DNA of 58,792 bases, taken from assembly GCA_018711135.1 (NCBI GenBank), contig DVIS01000022.1:1-58792 (forward strand), in the 5' to 3' direction. Numbering within the stretch: the stretch's first letter is position 1; every line of letters starts with the position of its first letter. Of this stretch, positions 7,279 through 16,325 are shown one piece after another. The notes below the pieces were generated by a model. It saw only the letters and a program-made list of their open reading frames with translations. It was not told the DNA's origin and did no database searches. This DNA is from Candidatus Onthousia faecavium. Its GTDB lineage: Bacteria > Bacillota_I > Bacilli_A > RF39 > UBA660. Made by a program: the position numbers and the translations under genes.

Positions 7279-9222
7279 TCATTCCAAAGCTAAGGTGAAG
7301 GGTTGCTCTTTCGTTCCATCACCATTTACAATTTGCACGTTAGATTTTAGATTTAGTGATGGCCAGACGCCGTACGCAATGGACGGACCGTTGACGTTCG
7401 CGTAGCCACCGTTGTTCACGTACCACACGCGAGACACACTATACGGTGTTATGGTCCAATAATATGTATTGTTACCATATCTATCAAATTGTCCTGCCAT
7501 TAATTCTCCTAAGCGTAGTAATCCTACCTTTGCTGTTGTCGTACTTGATGTCAGAATATTATCCGTAGTATTTGTATATTTGGCTAGTTTATATGAGGCA
7601 CCACTTCCCATTGTTCCCAAATACCATGTTGTCGCATCTTCTATCATTGCTATATCTTCATCTGTCATATAGCCATTTTCCGTATTCAAATAGTCATTAT
7701 TCAAAAATGTTCCTATGGTATTACTACTTGAATAATTTACATTTCTATTGCTATCAAAAGTACTTTCTACAAATGTTTCCCCACTCTTTAACGGCTCAGC
7801 ACTCGTTATCTTTGTTCCTGTACCATTTTCATGACTCACTATCCGATATAGATTATTCTCGCCTATTCCAAACCTTATATATTCTCCACTATATCTTGTA
7901 TTTAACATTGTTCCTGAAAGGTCTTTTTCATTATCTCCGTTTAAGCGATATGGGTTATCTGCCGAACCGTCACCATCTACAATTCGAACACTAGATTTTA
8001 GATTTATAGACGGCCGCACGCCAACCGCGTTCGAAGGACTATAGTTGTCCGCGCTGCCACTGCGGTAGACGTAACGCACGTTAGACGAAGAATAAGGAGT
8101 GATACTCCACCAGGAAAGTCCATTATTTAAATAGCCATTACTATAAGTTGTTCCTCTATAGCTCTTTGTATACTCATAAATATTTAATAATCCTACTGCA
8201 GCTGTCACCATTGTTGTTTCAGCTGGCTTACTTGTAGATGTAGTTAATGTAGCATTCCATACGCTATCCATCTTTATAAATTTCTCTGGTTCTCTTAAAT
8301 TACTCAAAAAACCATCCACACTCGTATCATTTAACCACTCTTCCATATAACTACCTGCAAAAGCCGTATTATCATTTGCATTATATGGTATTACACTTAT
8401 ATTCCACTGAGTTACTAACTTAACACTGTTATCACTTGGATCTATTGATACTGCTCTCCACAACTTACCACTATACCAGATATAGTTATTGGGATCTGTT
8501 CCTGTTATAAATGTCTGATCTGGATCTGTTGTATTTATCGCGCCATTTTCTCCTACTCCTGCTAGTAATGTATCTGCAACAGGTTCTCCTTGTGTATTAA
8601 CACCATTAACAACTATCTTACCATGATAATGCTTACCTAAAACATCATTTCCTACCCCTTCTCTTATCCATACATATAAAGTATAAGTAACGCTTTGCCC
8701 TGCTTCTAATGATCCACTAGCAATCTTATAATTAGAACCAGCTACACTAGATAAATTAGTAGGACTACCTGTATCTAATTTATATCTTATATAATCTTTA
8801 TTTAACTGATTATTACTACAATTATCTTGACTTATCATATCAGTATCATCTTGAATATATACCTCATAATCTGCTGCTAAACTACCAGTATTTTTAATTG
8901 AAAAAACATAAGGTGTCAGTTTTAATCCCTCTTCATCACTCATTGGATACTTATCACTTAAATTAATTGTATTACTACTATCTTCTCCAAAATCAATATT
9001 TAAAGTCCCTACTTTTATCACATTATAATCTGCTGATTTTGAAATAGACGTAAAAACAGCATATGCACTACCCAAAGATATAACTGTAACTCCTAATATT
9101 GATAAAAGTGTCACTAAAAGTTGTCTTTTAGCCATCTTTGTTAATGCTGCCTCTTTAAAATTATAACTTTCTTTTTTTTCATCTGTTATTTTTATCTTAC
9201 GGCGTTTACTAAATTTATTCAT
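7279..9222 (-). CDS. Exported surface protein with two lectin-like modules bearing GC-rich variable-region-like segments
   Basis: A 647-residue protein. A basic N-terminus precedes a signal/membrane segment at about 33-55. A TasA/SipW-substrate-like beta domain covers about 60-215. Two related modules follow (about 225-425 and 430-647), each ending in a W-x-ITPYS...YV...P-S-x-N-L-K-S pattern typical of C-type-lectin-like ligand domains. At 7356-7440 and 8011-8090 the DNA rises to about 60% G+C, twice the surroundings. There the two copies differ mostly at first and second codon positions, while the flanking sequence is nearly identical. This is the pattern of diversity-generating retroelement targets. 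No sorting motif is seen at the C-terminus; anchoring is probably by the N-terminal segment. Binding specificity is unknown. Confidence 0.75.
   Translation of the reverse strand: MNKFSKRRKIKITDEKKESYNFKEAALTKMAKRQLLVTLLSILGVTVISLGSAYAVFTSISKSADYNVIKVGTLNIDFGEDSSNTINLSDKYPMSDEEGLKLTPYVFSIKNTGSLAADYEVYIQDDTDMISQDNCSNNQLNKDYIRYKLDTGSPTNLSSVAGSNYKIASGSLEAGQSVTYTLYVWIREGVGNDVLGKHYHGKIVVNGVNTQGEPVADTLLAGVGENGAINTTDPDQTFITGTDPNNYIWYSGKLWRAVSIDPSDNSVKLVTQWNISVIPYNANDNTAFAGSYMEEWLNDTSVDGFLSNLREPEKFIKMDSVWNATLTTSTSKPAETTMVTAAVGLLNIYEYTKSYRGTTYSNGYLNNGLSWWSITPYSSSNVRYVYRSGSADNYSPSNAVGVRPSINLKSSVRIVDGDGSADNPYRLNGDNEKDLSGTMLNTRYSGEYIRFGIGENNLYRIVSHENGTGTKITSAEPLKSGETFVESTFDSNRNVNYSSSNTIGTFLNNDYLNTENGYMTDEDIAMIEDATTWYLGTMGSGASYKLAKYTNTTDNILTSSTTTAKVGLLRLGELMAGQFDRYGNNTYYWTITPYSVSRVWYVNNGGYANVNGPSIAYGVWPSLNLKSNVQIVNGDGTKEQPFTLALE
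7356..7440 (-). other. Putative variable region 1 (C-terminal module)
   Basis: A GC-rich stretch encodes about residues 594-622 of the surface protein. Its boundaries to AT-rich DNA are abrupt. The second copy at 8011-8090 has the same frame and length. The differences fit substitution of adenines in AAC/AAT-like template codons. Confidence 0.55.
8011..8090 (-). other. Putative variable region 2 (first module)
   Basis: A GC-rich stretch encodes about residues 378-404. It shares the invariant codons TAC, GCG and GGC with region 1 but differs at most ligand-facing codons. AT-rich DNA containing AATCTAAAATCTA follows its 3' end in both copies. Confidence 0.55.
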
Positions 9223-9334
9223 TGCTATAACTCACACCCTATCCTTATACTAAGTATAGTATAACAAATAAGTCTTAATAATGCTAGCCCTTTTTTGCAC
9301 GACTTATATAGATTTAACTAATATAAATATTAAC

Positions 9335-9376
9335 TTATGACGAAGTTCTTTGCCAAATCAAAAAAATTCGTCATAA
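9335..9376. repeat. 10-bp inverted repeat upstream of the variable surface gene
   Basis: TTATGACGAA (9335-9344) and TTCGTCATAA (9367-9376) form a perfect stem with a 22-base loop, between the typA terminator and the surface-protein start. It could be an operator or leader structure. Confidence 0.5.
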
Positions 9377-9402
9377 ACTTTTAGTTATTAGTAATAAAAC
9401 AA

Positions 9403-9428
9403 CAAAAAAAGCAGGAACTCCTCCTACT
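9403..9428 (-). terminator. typA terminator
   Basis: A short GC-containing stem (GCAGGA 9411-9416 with TCCTAC 9422-9427, one G-U pair) followed on the minus strand by seven T residues. It directly abuts the typA stop codon at 9429. Confidence 0.75.
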
Positions 9429-11252
9429 TTATTTATTCTTCTTAGCATCAGCTTTTTTTCTTTCTTCTGTATTTAATATTTTCTTTCTTAATCTAATATT
9501 TTCTGGAGTCACCTCAACTAATTCATCAGAATTAATATAATCAAGGGCATATTCTAACGTAATAGGTCTAGGTCTTTTAAGCACAACCGTATGATCACTT
9601 CCTGCAGCTCGCATATTTGTTAATTGCTTTCCTTTTACCACATTAACTGCTAAATCATTCTCTCTATTACATTCTCCTATTATCATACCTTCATAAACCT
9701 CAGTTCCTGGTTCAATAAACATAATACCTCTATCTTCCAAATTACCAATAGAATAAGCGGTTGCACTACCATTCTCAACTGAGACTAATACCCCTAACTT
9801 ACGTTCTCCAATATCTACACTTTCATAAGGTTCATAATCTTTAAAAGTATGATTCATAATTCCATAACCCTTAGTTAAAGTCATAAATATTGTTGAAAAG
9901 CCAATTAAACCACGTGATGGAATTGTATAATTTAATCTAACTTGATTTTCAAAGTTAGTCATATTTTCCATCTTTGCTCCTCTTAAACCTAATTGTTCAA
10001 TTACACTACCAACAACATCTTCTGGAACCTCTATTTGTAACTCTTCAACTGGTTCATATTTAACCCCATCTATTTCTTTAATAATTACTTTAGGTTTAGA
10101 TACCTCAAGTTCAAATCCTTCTCTACGCATATTCTCTATTAAAATACCTAAATGTAATTCACCTCTACCAGATACAAGAAAACTCTCATTACTACTAGGC
10201 TCTACTCTTAAAGATACATCTTTTTGGGTTTCTCTCATTAATCTTTCTTCTATTTTTCTAGCTGTCAATATCTTACCATCACGCCCTACAAATGGACTTG
10301 TATTAGCTCCAAAAGTCATCTGTAAAGTAGGTTCATCAATATGTAAAAATGGTAGTGGCAAATTATTACCCGCTTCACACACAGTCTCTCCTACTGAAAT
10401 ATCACTAAGTCCTGCTATCGCTACAATATCTCCCGCTTCTGCACTTTCTATTTCAACTCTATGATAACCATAAAACCCAAATAGTTTTTGAATTCTAAAA
10501 CTCTTAGTAGTTCCATCAAGTCTAATACAATTAACCATCTCACCTGTCTTAATAACTCCATTATGAACTCTACCAATTCCAATCCTTCCTACAAACTCAT
10601 TATAATCAAGTAAAGCAGGTTGAAACTGTAATGGTTTACTATTATCTCCTTTAGGAGCAGGTATTTTATCTATAATTAGATCAAGTAATGGTTCAAAACC
10701 TTTCTTTTGTGTTGTAATATCATCACTTAAACTACAAGTTTCATTAATAGCACTAGTATAAACAACTGGAAAATCTAATTGATCTTCATCAGCACCAAGT
10801 TCAATAAATAAATCTAACACCTCATCAACAACAGCACTACATCTAGCACTAGGTTTATCCACTTTATTAATAACAACGATAGGTTTAACTTTCGCTTCAA
10901 AGGCTTTCTTTAACACAAATCTTGTTTGTGGCATTGCCCCTTCATAAGCATCTACAACAAGAATAACCCCATCTACCATATTCATAATTCTCTCAACCTC
11001 ACCACCAAAATCAGCATGACCTGGTGTATCCAAAATATTAATACGGTAACCATTATAATCTAAAGCAGTTGTTTTCGCTAATATTGTAATACCACGTTCT
11101 TTCTCTAATGCATTAGAATCCATTGATACATTACTAACATCTTCATTATCTCTAAACATTCCTGATGTCTTTAAAATACCATCAACTAAAGTTGTTTTTC
11201 CATGATCTACATGAGCAATTATTGCCACATTTCTTTTTTTCACATTTATCAC
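9429..11252 (-). CDS. typA: Translational GTPase TypA/BipA
   Basis: A 607-residue GTPase of the usual TypA length. G1 is AHVDHGKTTL near residue 14. Switch motifs are ERGITI and DTPGHADFGGEV, and the base-specificity motif is NKVDKPSAR at about 129. EF-G-like domains II, III and V follow, then the TypA-specific C-terminal domain (from about 490). TypA binds 70S ribosomes and supports 50S assembly and stress or low-temperature growth. It ends with a lysine-rich tail. The gene appears monocistronic, with its own terminator overlapping the stop region. Confidence 0.95.
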   Translation of the reverse strand: MINVKKRNVAIIAHVDHGKTTLVDGILKTSGMFRDNEDVSNVSMDSNALEKERGITILAKTTALDYNGYRINILDTPGHADFGGEVERIMNMVDGVILVVDAYEGAMPQTRFVLKKAFEAKVKPIVVINKVDKPSARCSAVVDEVLDLFIELGADEDQLDFPVVYTSAINETCSLSDDITTQKKGFEPLLDLIIDKIPAPKGDNSKPLQFQPALLDYNEFVGRIGIGRVHNGVIKTGEMVNCIRLDGTTKSFRIQKLFGFYGYHRVEIESAEAGDIVAIAGLSDISVGETVCEAGNNLPLPFLHIDEPTLQMTFGANTSPFVGRDGKILTARKIEERLMRETQKDVSLRVEPSSNESFLVSGRGELHLGILIENMRREGFELEVSKPKVIIKEIDGVKYEPVEELQIEVPEDVVGSVIEQLGLRGAKMENMTNFENQVRLNYTIPSRGLIGFSTIFMTLTKGYGIMNHTFKDYEPYESVDIGERKLGVLVSVENGSATAYSIGNLEDRGIMFIEPGTEVYEGMIIGECNRENDLAVNVVKGKQLTNMRAAGSDHTVVLKRPRPITLEYALDYINSDELVEVTPENIRLRKKILNTEERKKADAKKNK

Positions 11253-11326
11253 ACTCCAAAATACGTTCTAAAGTATAACATAAATATGAAAAAAAATCTA
11301 GCTTTTTTGAATTTATCTACTCATAA

Positions 11327-12520
11327 CTAATTCTCTAACAACCACTCTATAATATTTTTATGAATAATTCCATTTCTTGATAGATTATTTTTATCTAAAG
11401 AAAGAACATATTTAGGAAAATCATCATTAAGATCAGCAAAAGCTCCAAATTCTCTTTCTATCACTTTATCACTATCTAAAAAGTAAGCAACTTGAATATA
11501 TATTTTTTCGTCAGTTTTAGTAGCTATAAAATCTATTTCTCCCTTTTTAGTTTTCCCTATATAAACATCATATCCTCTTTCAAGTAATTCATTATAGACA
11601 ACATTTTCTAAAGCAAAACTTTTATTAATTTCAAAATTATTATTTTTAATTTGTGCTATTCCTAAATCAGTCATATAGTATTTATTTAGTGTTTTTAATA
11701 TTGCTTTACCATGAATATCATAACGATAGATTTTTTTTATTATTAATGCTTTACATAAAGCATCTAAATAGACATACAAAGTTTCCGTAGAAATATTTCT
11801 ACCTTCATGTTTTAAAAAGTTCATAGCATTATCTGCAGAAAATTCTCGCCCTGTAGTATCAATAATATATTGTAATAGCAAATTAAACAAAGTAACATCC
11901 TTTAGTCCCAAACGTTCAACTACATCACGTAAAATAATTGAATCAAAAACACTATGAAGATAATCTTTTATATTATTTTCATCGGTAAATTGGACTCTAT
12001 TAGGAAGTCCACCCCATTTTACAAAATTCCAAAATGTTTCTTCTTTTTCTGGATTAAGTGAAGCTAACTCAGTAAATTCTTTATAATTTAAAGGATAAAC
12101 ATTAAATAAAACATATCTACCAGATAAAACTGTTGATAGTTCATCTGATAATAGTTTACTGTTTGAACCAGTTATAAATATACTTACATTAGAAAGAGAT
12201 GCTCTTAATGAATTAACCACTATTTCAAATTTTTCAACTCTTTGTATTTCATCTAAAAATATATAGTAAATTTTATCATCTTTAATATTATCTTTAATAT
12301 ATTTATTTAACTTTTTATAGTCTTGTAACTCTTCAAATTCTACAAGTTCAAAATTAACATATATAATATGATTTTCTAAAACACCTTTATCCTTTATTTC
12401 TTCTACTATCTGATTAAGAATAACAGATTTCCCACATCTTCTTATACCTACAAGAATTTTAACTAAATCTGAATTATAAAATCCTCTTATTCTTGATAAG
12501 TATGTTTCCCTTTTTAACAT
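11327..12520 (-). CDS. DUF4143-type AAA ATPase, class 1 (copy A)
   Basis: A 397-residue protein. The N-terminal AAA_14 P-loop domain has Walker A GIRRCGKS at 25-32 and Walker B IYYIFLDEIQ at about 104. A winged-helix-like middle follows, then a C-terminal DUF4143 region with a PD-(D/E)xK-like pattern (GEIDFIATKTDEKIYIQV, about 335-352). It belongs to the same class as the plus-strand gene at 20437-21636. These ATPases are abundant in host-associated anaerobes and have no firmly established role. The promoter is near-consensus and overlapped by a perfect inverted repeat, suggesting regulation by the protein itself or by a shared factor. ATG at 12520 is the first start and fits the promoter. 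Confidence 0.85.
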   Translation of the reverse strand: MLKRETYLSRIRGFYNSDLVKILVGIRRCGKSVILNQIVEEIKDKGVLENHIIYVNFELVEFEELQDYKKLNKYIKDNIKDDKIYYIFLDEIQRVEKFEIVVNSLRASLSNVSIFITGSNSKLLSDELSTVLSGRYVLFNVYPLNYKEFTELASLNPEKEETFWNFVKWGGLPNRVQFTDENNIKDYLHSVFDSIILRDVVERLGLKDVTLFNLLLQYIIDTTGREFSADNAMNFLKHEGRNISTETLYVYLDALCKALIIKKIYRYDIHGKAILKTLNKYYMTDLGIAQIKNNNFEINKSFALENVVYNELLERGYDVYIGKTKKGEIDFIATKTDEKIYIQVAYFLDSDKVIEREFGAFADLNDDFPKYVLSLDKNNLSRNGIIHKNIIEWLLEN

Positions 12521-12537
12521 TTTTCATCACCAACTCA

Positions 12538-12567
12538 ATTTTAGTACAAAATCGAGGGTTTTGTCAA
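12538..12567 (-). promoter_or_regulatory. Promoter of DUF4143 ATPase copy A
   Basis: TTGACA (12562-12567), an 18-bp spacer and TAAAAT (12538-12543) on the minus strand. The -35 overlaps the end of the inverted repeat by two bases. Confidence 0.7.
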
Positions 12568-12593
12568 GTTATTTCGTCAAACCGAAATAACTT
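12566..12593. promoter_or_regulatory. 11-bp inverted repeat at the copy A promoter
   Basis: AAGTTATTTCG (12566-12576) and CGAAATAACTT (12583-12593) pair perfectly around a 6-base loop. A closely related element touches the -35 of the class 1 copy B gene at 20361-20388. Confidence 0.65.
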
Positions 12594-12990
12594 TAGATTG
12601 CAACTCATCCACCTAACTAATTACTACTTAACTTATATTAAAAATTTTTTATCTAATACTCTAACATACATAGAATGACACAAACATTAGGATTTTCTTG
12701 CCCATTTTTTAACATTTCTATCTAACCAATAACAATTGCGTTATCAGTGATGTTGCAATAACAATCTCATCATCTTAATCGAATCATTTCCCCTATATTA
12801 TTTATAAAATCTGCCACTTTAGTTATAATTTTATTTCCATAACTGCTACTTTATTTCATATCATATAAATATTTATCAACCCCTAAATATAGTAAGCATA
12901 AAGATTCCTCAATAATCTCATTATACACGAAATCAAAATTTTTCTAACCACAAATTTACACCAAATCAAGATTTTTAAGTATTTATTATC
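12594..12990. other. Gene-free AT-rich stretch
   Basis: About 400 bp between the copy A promoter and the pflA terminator. I see no open reading frame with a ribosome binding site, no RNA gene and no strong hairpin. It may be decayed sequence. Confidence 0.5.
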
Positions 12991-13018
12991 CAAAAAGAAG
13001 CCTATTTCCTAGACTTCT
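12991..13018 (-). terminator. pfl operon terminator overlapping the pflA stop
   Basis: A 9-bp stem (AGAAGCCTA 12996-13004 with TAGACTTCT 13010-13018, one G-U pair) is followed by TTTTTG on the minus strand. The pflA stop codon (13002-13004) is part of the stem. Confidence 0.8.
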
Positions 13019-13724
13019 CATATTTTTTCATAAATTTCTGATATAATTCTTCACATTTATTAGCATCCATCTCCGGAGTATTTTCTAATGGATTAGGAAT
13101 ATTTAATTTTTTATATTTTTCAAATCCCAAATGATGAAAAGGTAAAAACTCTATCTTTTCAATATTTTTAATTTTCTTTAAATACTCTACTAATTTATCT
13201 AAGTATAGATAATTATCCATCATACCAGGTACAATAACTTGTCTAATCCAAACCGGTTTTCCACTTTTATTTACCTCTTCAATAAACTTTTCTGACTCTT
13301 CTATATCTCTTCCTGTTAGTTCTTTATATCCTTCTTTATCAGCATATTTAATATCTAAAATAACTAGATCAATTAATTCTAATATCTCTTTATATTTACC
13401 AATTCCAACCCCTGCTGTATCTAAAGCGATATGAATACCTTCTTTTTTTAATCTTGCACAGATATCTAATAAAAAGTTTATTTGTAATAACGGCTCTCCC
13501 CCTGAAAAGGTAACTCCACCATTATTACGTTTAAAATATGGTTTATTTCTTAAGATTTTTTGAACCAGTTCATCAGTATCATAGTTTACCTCATTCATCG
13601 CCCATGTTTCTGGATTATGACAATATTTACATCTTAGGCTACATCCATCCAAAAAGATAACGGTTCTAATTCCTGGACCATCAACTAGTCCAAAGGTTTC
13701 TATTGAATCAACACTAGCTTTCAT
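13002..13724 (-). CDS. pflA: Pyruvate formate-lyase activating enzyme
   Basis: A 240-residue radical SAM enzyme. The CxxxCxxC motif is Cys28, Cys32 and Cys35 (GCSLRCKYCHNP), followed by the SAM-binding GGVTFSGGEPLLQ segment. It binds a [4Fe-4S] cluster and creates the glycyl radical on PflB under anoxic conditions. Length is typical of PflA without extra ferredoxin domains. It lies 5 bp after pflB, certainly in one operon, and ends inside the operon terminator. Confidence 0.95.
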   Translation of the reverse strand: MKASVDSIETFGLVDGPGIRTVIFLDGCSLRCKYCHNPETWAMNEVNYDTDELVQKILRNKPYFKRNNGGVTFSGGEPLLQINFLLDICARLKKEGIHIALDTAGVGIGKYKEILELIDLVILDIKYADKEGYKELTGRDIEESEKFIEEVNKSGKPVWIRQVIVPGMMDNYLYLDKLVEYLKKIKNIEKIEFLPFHHLGFEKYKKLNIPNPLENTPEMDANKCEELYQKFMKKYEKSRK

Positions 13725-13729
13725 TAATA

Positions 13730-15958
13730 TTACATCTTTTCATGGAAAGTTCTAGCTATAACCTCTTCTTGTTGTTTTCTTGTTAACCGGTTAAATCTAA
13801 CCGCATAGCCAGATACTCTAATAGTTAATAATGGATATTTATCTGGATTATTCATCGCATCAATTAATGTTTCTCTTTGTAAAACATTAACATTTAAGTG
13901 ATGAGCTCCTTGGATAAAATAACCATCTAATAATGTTACCAAGTTATCTATTTGTTCTTCTCTACTATGGCCTAAAGATGATGGCACGATTGAGAAAGTA
14001 TTAGAAATACCATCACGACAACAATCAGCATAATTTAGTTTAGCTACTGAGTTTAATGATGCAATCGCACCACTTGCATCTCTTCCATGCATTGGATTAG
14101 CTCCAGGAGCAAAAGCCACACCTTTTTTCCTTCCATCAGGAGTAGCACCTGTCTTACTACCATAAACTACATTCGAGGTTATTGTTAACACTGATAAAGT
14201 TGGATGAGCTCCCCGATAACATTCATGACGAGATAATTCTTTATACATTTTTTCAAGTATTTCTTTTGCAATAGAATCTACTCTATCATCATCATTACCG
14301 TATTTAGGATAATCTCCTTCTATTTCAAAATCTATTGCAACTCCCTCTTCATTACGAATTGGTTTTACTTTCGCATACTTAATAGCAGACAATGAATCTG
14401 TTGCTACAGAAAGTCCTGCTACCCCATAAGCCATTAAACGATTAACATTAGTATCATGTAAAGCCATCTGTCCTGCTTCATAAGCATATTTATCATGCAT
14501 GTAATGGATAATATTCATCGCATTTGAGTAAACATCCGCAACTTTTTCAATCATTTTAAAATACGCTTCTTTAACTTTATCATAATCAAGGATTTCATCA
14601 GTAATTTTAGGAAAACCTTCTACAATAAGTTCACCCTTAACCTCATCAACCCCGCCATTAATCGCATATAACAATGACTTAGCAAGGTTACAACGTGCAC
14701 CAAAAAACTGCATATCCTTTCCTTCACGCATTGCAGAAACACAACAAGCAATTGCATAATCATCACCATAGATAGGACGCATAACATCATCATTTTCATA
14801 TTGAATAGCATCTGTTTCAATACTCATTTTAGCACAGTACTTTTTAAATGGTTCTGGTAACTTTTCAGCCCATAACACTGTCATATTAGGTTCAGGTGCT
14901 GGATCTAAGTTAGTCAAAGTATGTAAGATACGATAACTTGTCTTTGTTACCATACTCTCTCCTTCATTAGTAACTCCACCAATAGAAGCAGTTACCCATG
15001 TTGGATCTCCTGAGAATAACTCATCATATTCAGGTGTTCTTAAATGTCTTACTAATCTTAATTTAATTACAAACTGATCAATAATTTCTTGAATCTCTTT
15101 TTCTGTAATAAGTCCTAAAGCTAAATCTCTTTCAAAGTAAATATCAAAGAAAGCATCAACTCTACCTAAACTCATCGCTGCTCCATTATTTTCTTTAACA
15201 GAAGCTAAGTAACCAAAATAAGTCCATTGTACAGCCTCTTTCGCATTAGAAGCTGGCTTAGATATATCAAATCCATAACTTAAAGCCATTTTTTTAATTT
15301 CATCTAAAGCTCTAATTTGCATAGAAACATCTTCTCTTAATTGAATAAGATCATTAGTCATTGGTCCTACTAACTCTTTAAGATCACGTTTCTTTTCTTC
15401 TACTAGATAATCCATACCATATAGAGCAATTCTTCTATAGTCACCTATAATTCTTCCTCTACCATAAGCATCAGGTAATCCTGTCAATAATCCTGCATGT
15501 CTTGCTCTTTTAATCTCATCAGTATAAGCATCAAATACTCCTTGATTATGAGTCTTTCTAAATTCATTAAAATATTTATCAACAGTTGGATCTAATTTAT
15601 AGTCATAAGCTTCTAACTCTTGATATACCATTCTAATTCCACCATATGGATTAACTATTCTTTTAAGTGGTGCATCCGTCTGAAGGCCTACAATTACATC
15701 ATCATCTTCATTAATATAACCTGGTTCAAAAGCATTAATCCCTGACATATGAACTACATCAATATCAAGCACATGCTTCTTTAATTCTTCTTTTAATAAG
15801 TCACTACATTTTCCCCAAACTCTATTTGTTTTCTCTGTAGTACCTTCTAGGAAACTTTCATCTCCATCATATCCTTTATAGTTAGTTTTAATAAAGTCAC
15901 TAACATTTATTTCTTTAGTCCAAGCTCCTTCTTTGAAGCCTTTCCATTCTTCTTTCAT
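13730..15958 (-). CDS. pflB: Formate acetyltransferase (pyruvate formate-lyase)
   Basis: A 742-residue glycyl-radical enzyme that converts pyruvate and CoA to acetyl-CoA and formate. The active-site pair Cys-Cys lies in AIACCVSAM (about residues 403-404), and the radical glycine in RVSGYAVRF (about Gly717). The length is standard for PflB. The window therefore suggests fermentative, anaerobic metabolism. It is first in the pflB-pflA operon. TATACCTCCTTGC upstream gives an AGGAGG ribosome binding site. Confidence 0.97.
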   Translation of the reverse strand: MKEEWKGFKEGAWTKEINVSDFIKTNYKGYDGDESFLEGTTEKTNRVWGKCSDLLKEELKKHVLDIDVVHMSGINAFEPGYINEDDDVIVGLQTDAPLKRIVNPYGGIRMVYQELEAYDYKLDPTVDKYFNEFRKTHNQGVFDAYTDEIKRARHAGLLTGLPDAYGRGRIIGDYRRIALYGMDYLVEEKKRDLKELVGPMTNDLIQLREDVSMQIRALDEIKKMALSYGFDISKPASNAKEAVQWTYFGYLASVKENNGAAMSLGRVDAFFDIYFERDLALGLITEKEIQEIIDQFVIKLRLVRHLRTPEYDELFSGDPTWVTASIGGVTNEGESMVTKTSYRILHTLTNLDPAPEPNMTVLWAEKLPEPFKKYCAKMSIETDAIQYENDDVMRPIYGDDYAIACCVSAMREGKDMQFFGARCNLAKSLLYAINGGVDEVKGELIVEGFPKITDEILDYDKVKEAYFKMIEKVADVYSNAMNIIHYMHDKYAYEAGQMALHDTNVNRLMAYGVAGLSVATDSLSAIKYAKVKPIRNEEGVAIDFEIEGDYPKYGNDDDRVDSIAKEILEKMYKELSRHECYRGAHPTLSVLTITSNVVYGSKTGATPDGRKKGVAFAPGANPMHGRDASGAIASLNSVAKLNYADCCRDGISNTFSIVPSSLGHSREEQIDNLVTLLDGYFIQGAHHLNVNVLQRETLIDAMNNPDKYPLLTIRVSGYAVRFNRLTRKQQEEVIARTFHEKM

Positions 15959-16010
15959 TACATATACCTCCTTGCATTCTTATTATACCATTAAATAGAT
16001 AATTTCATTA

Positions 16011-16041
16011 AAAAAAATACTATTCTTGACAGTATTTTTTT
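16011..16041 (-). terminator. Terminator after the 54-residue membrane protein
   Basis: AAAAAAATACT (16011-16021) and AGTATTTTTTT (16031-16041) form an 11-bp stem with its own T run. It overlaps the stop codon (16040-16042) and separates this gene from pflB. The symmetry would let it work on both strands. Confidence 0.75.
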
Positions 16042-16204
16042 AAGCATAAATAGTTGTAATAATAATTGTTATAATTAAGGCCACTAAAAATAAGATTAAA
16101 CTAGTTACCCAAATCTTCTTTCTTTTCTTTTTATAGCCAAAAACAAATAGTAATATCAATGCTATATATAACACAGCAAATAAAATAATCATTCCCAGTC
16201 TCAT
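16040..16204 (-). CDS. Small two-helix membrane protein (54 residues)
   Basis: This ORF starts MRLGMIILFAV and ends ITTIYA. It has two hydrophobic helices (about 3-23 and 34-53) joined by a strongly basic loop (KKKRKKI), so the loop is probably cytoplasmic. Three signals support it as real: a good promoter (TTGTAT, 17 bp, TATAAT), an AGAAGGTG ribosome binding site 6-7 bases before ATG, and a terminator immediately at its stop codon. I do not recognise a family. A small membrane modulator is possible but not shown. Confidence 0.7.
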   Translation of the reverse strand: MRLGMIILFAVLYIALILLFVFGYKKKRKKIWVTSLILFLVALIITIIITTIYA

Positions 16205-16229
16205 TAATAACACCTTCTATTCTATGAGT

Positions 16230-16258
16230 ATTATATCAATATTTTTATAGAGATACAA
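16230..16258 (-). promoter_or_regulatory. Promoter of the 54-residue membrane protein
   Basis: TTGTAT (16253-16258), a 17-bp spacer and a perfect TATAAT (16230-16235) on the minus strand. Confidence 0.7.
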
Positions 16259-16298
16259 TTGCTAAAATTAATCTAAAATATTTTAGAATTAGCAATTG
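16256..16298. repeat. Nested inverted repeat abutting that promoter
   Basis: CAATTGCTAA (16256-16265) pairs with TTAGCAATTG (16289-16298). Inside lies a second palindrome, CTAAAATATTTTAG. The structure overlaps the -35 and follows the ATPase gene end, so it may serve as operator or terminator. Confidence 0.5.
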
Positions 16299-16325
16299 AC
16301 AAGTATAAATAGTTATCATTTATTT

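Noticed and set aside
12594-12990. Hidden gene in the 400-bp gap before pflA
   Set aside because: No frame with a start and ribosome binding site; composition is AT-rich and featureless.
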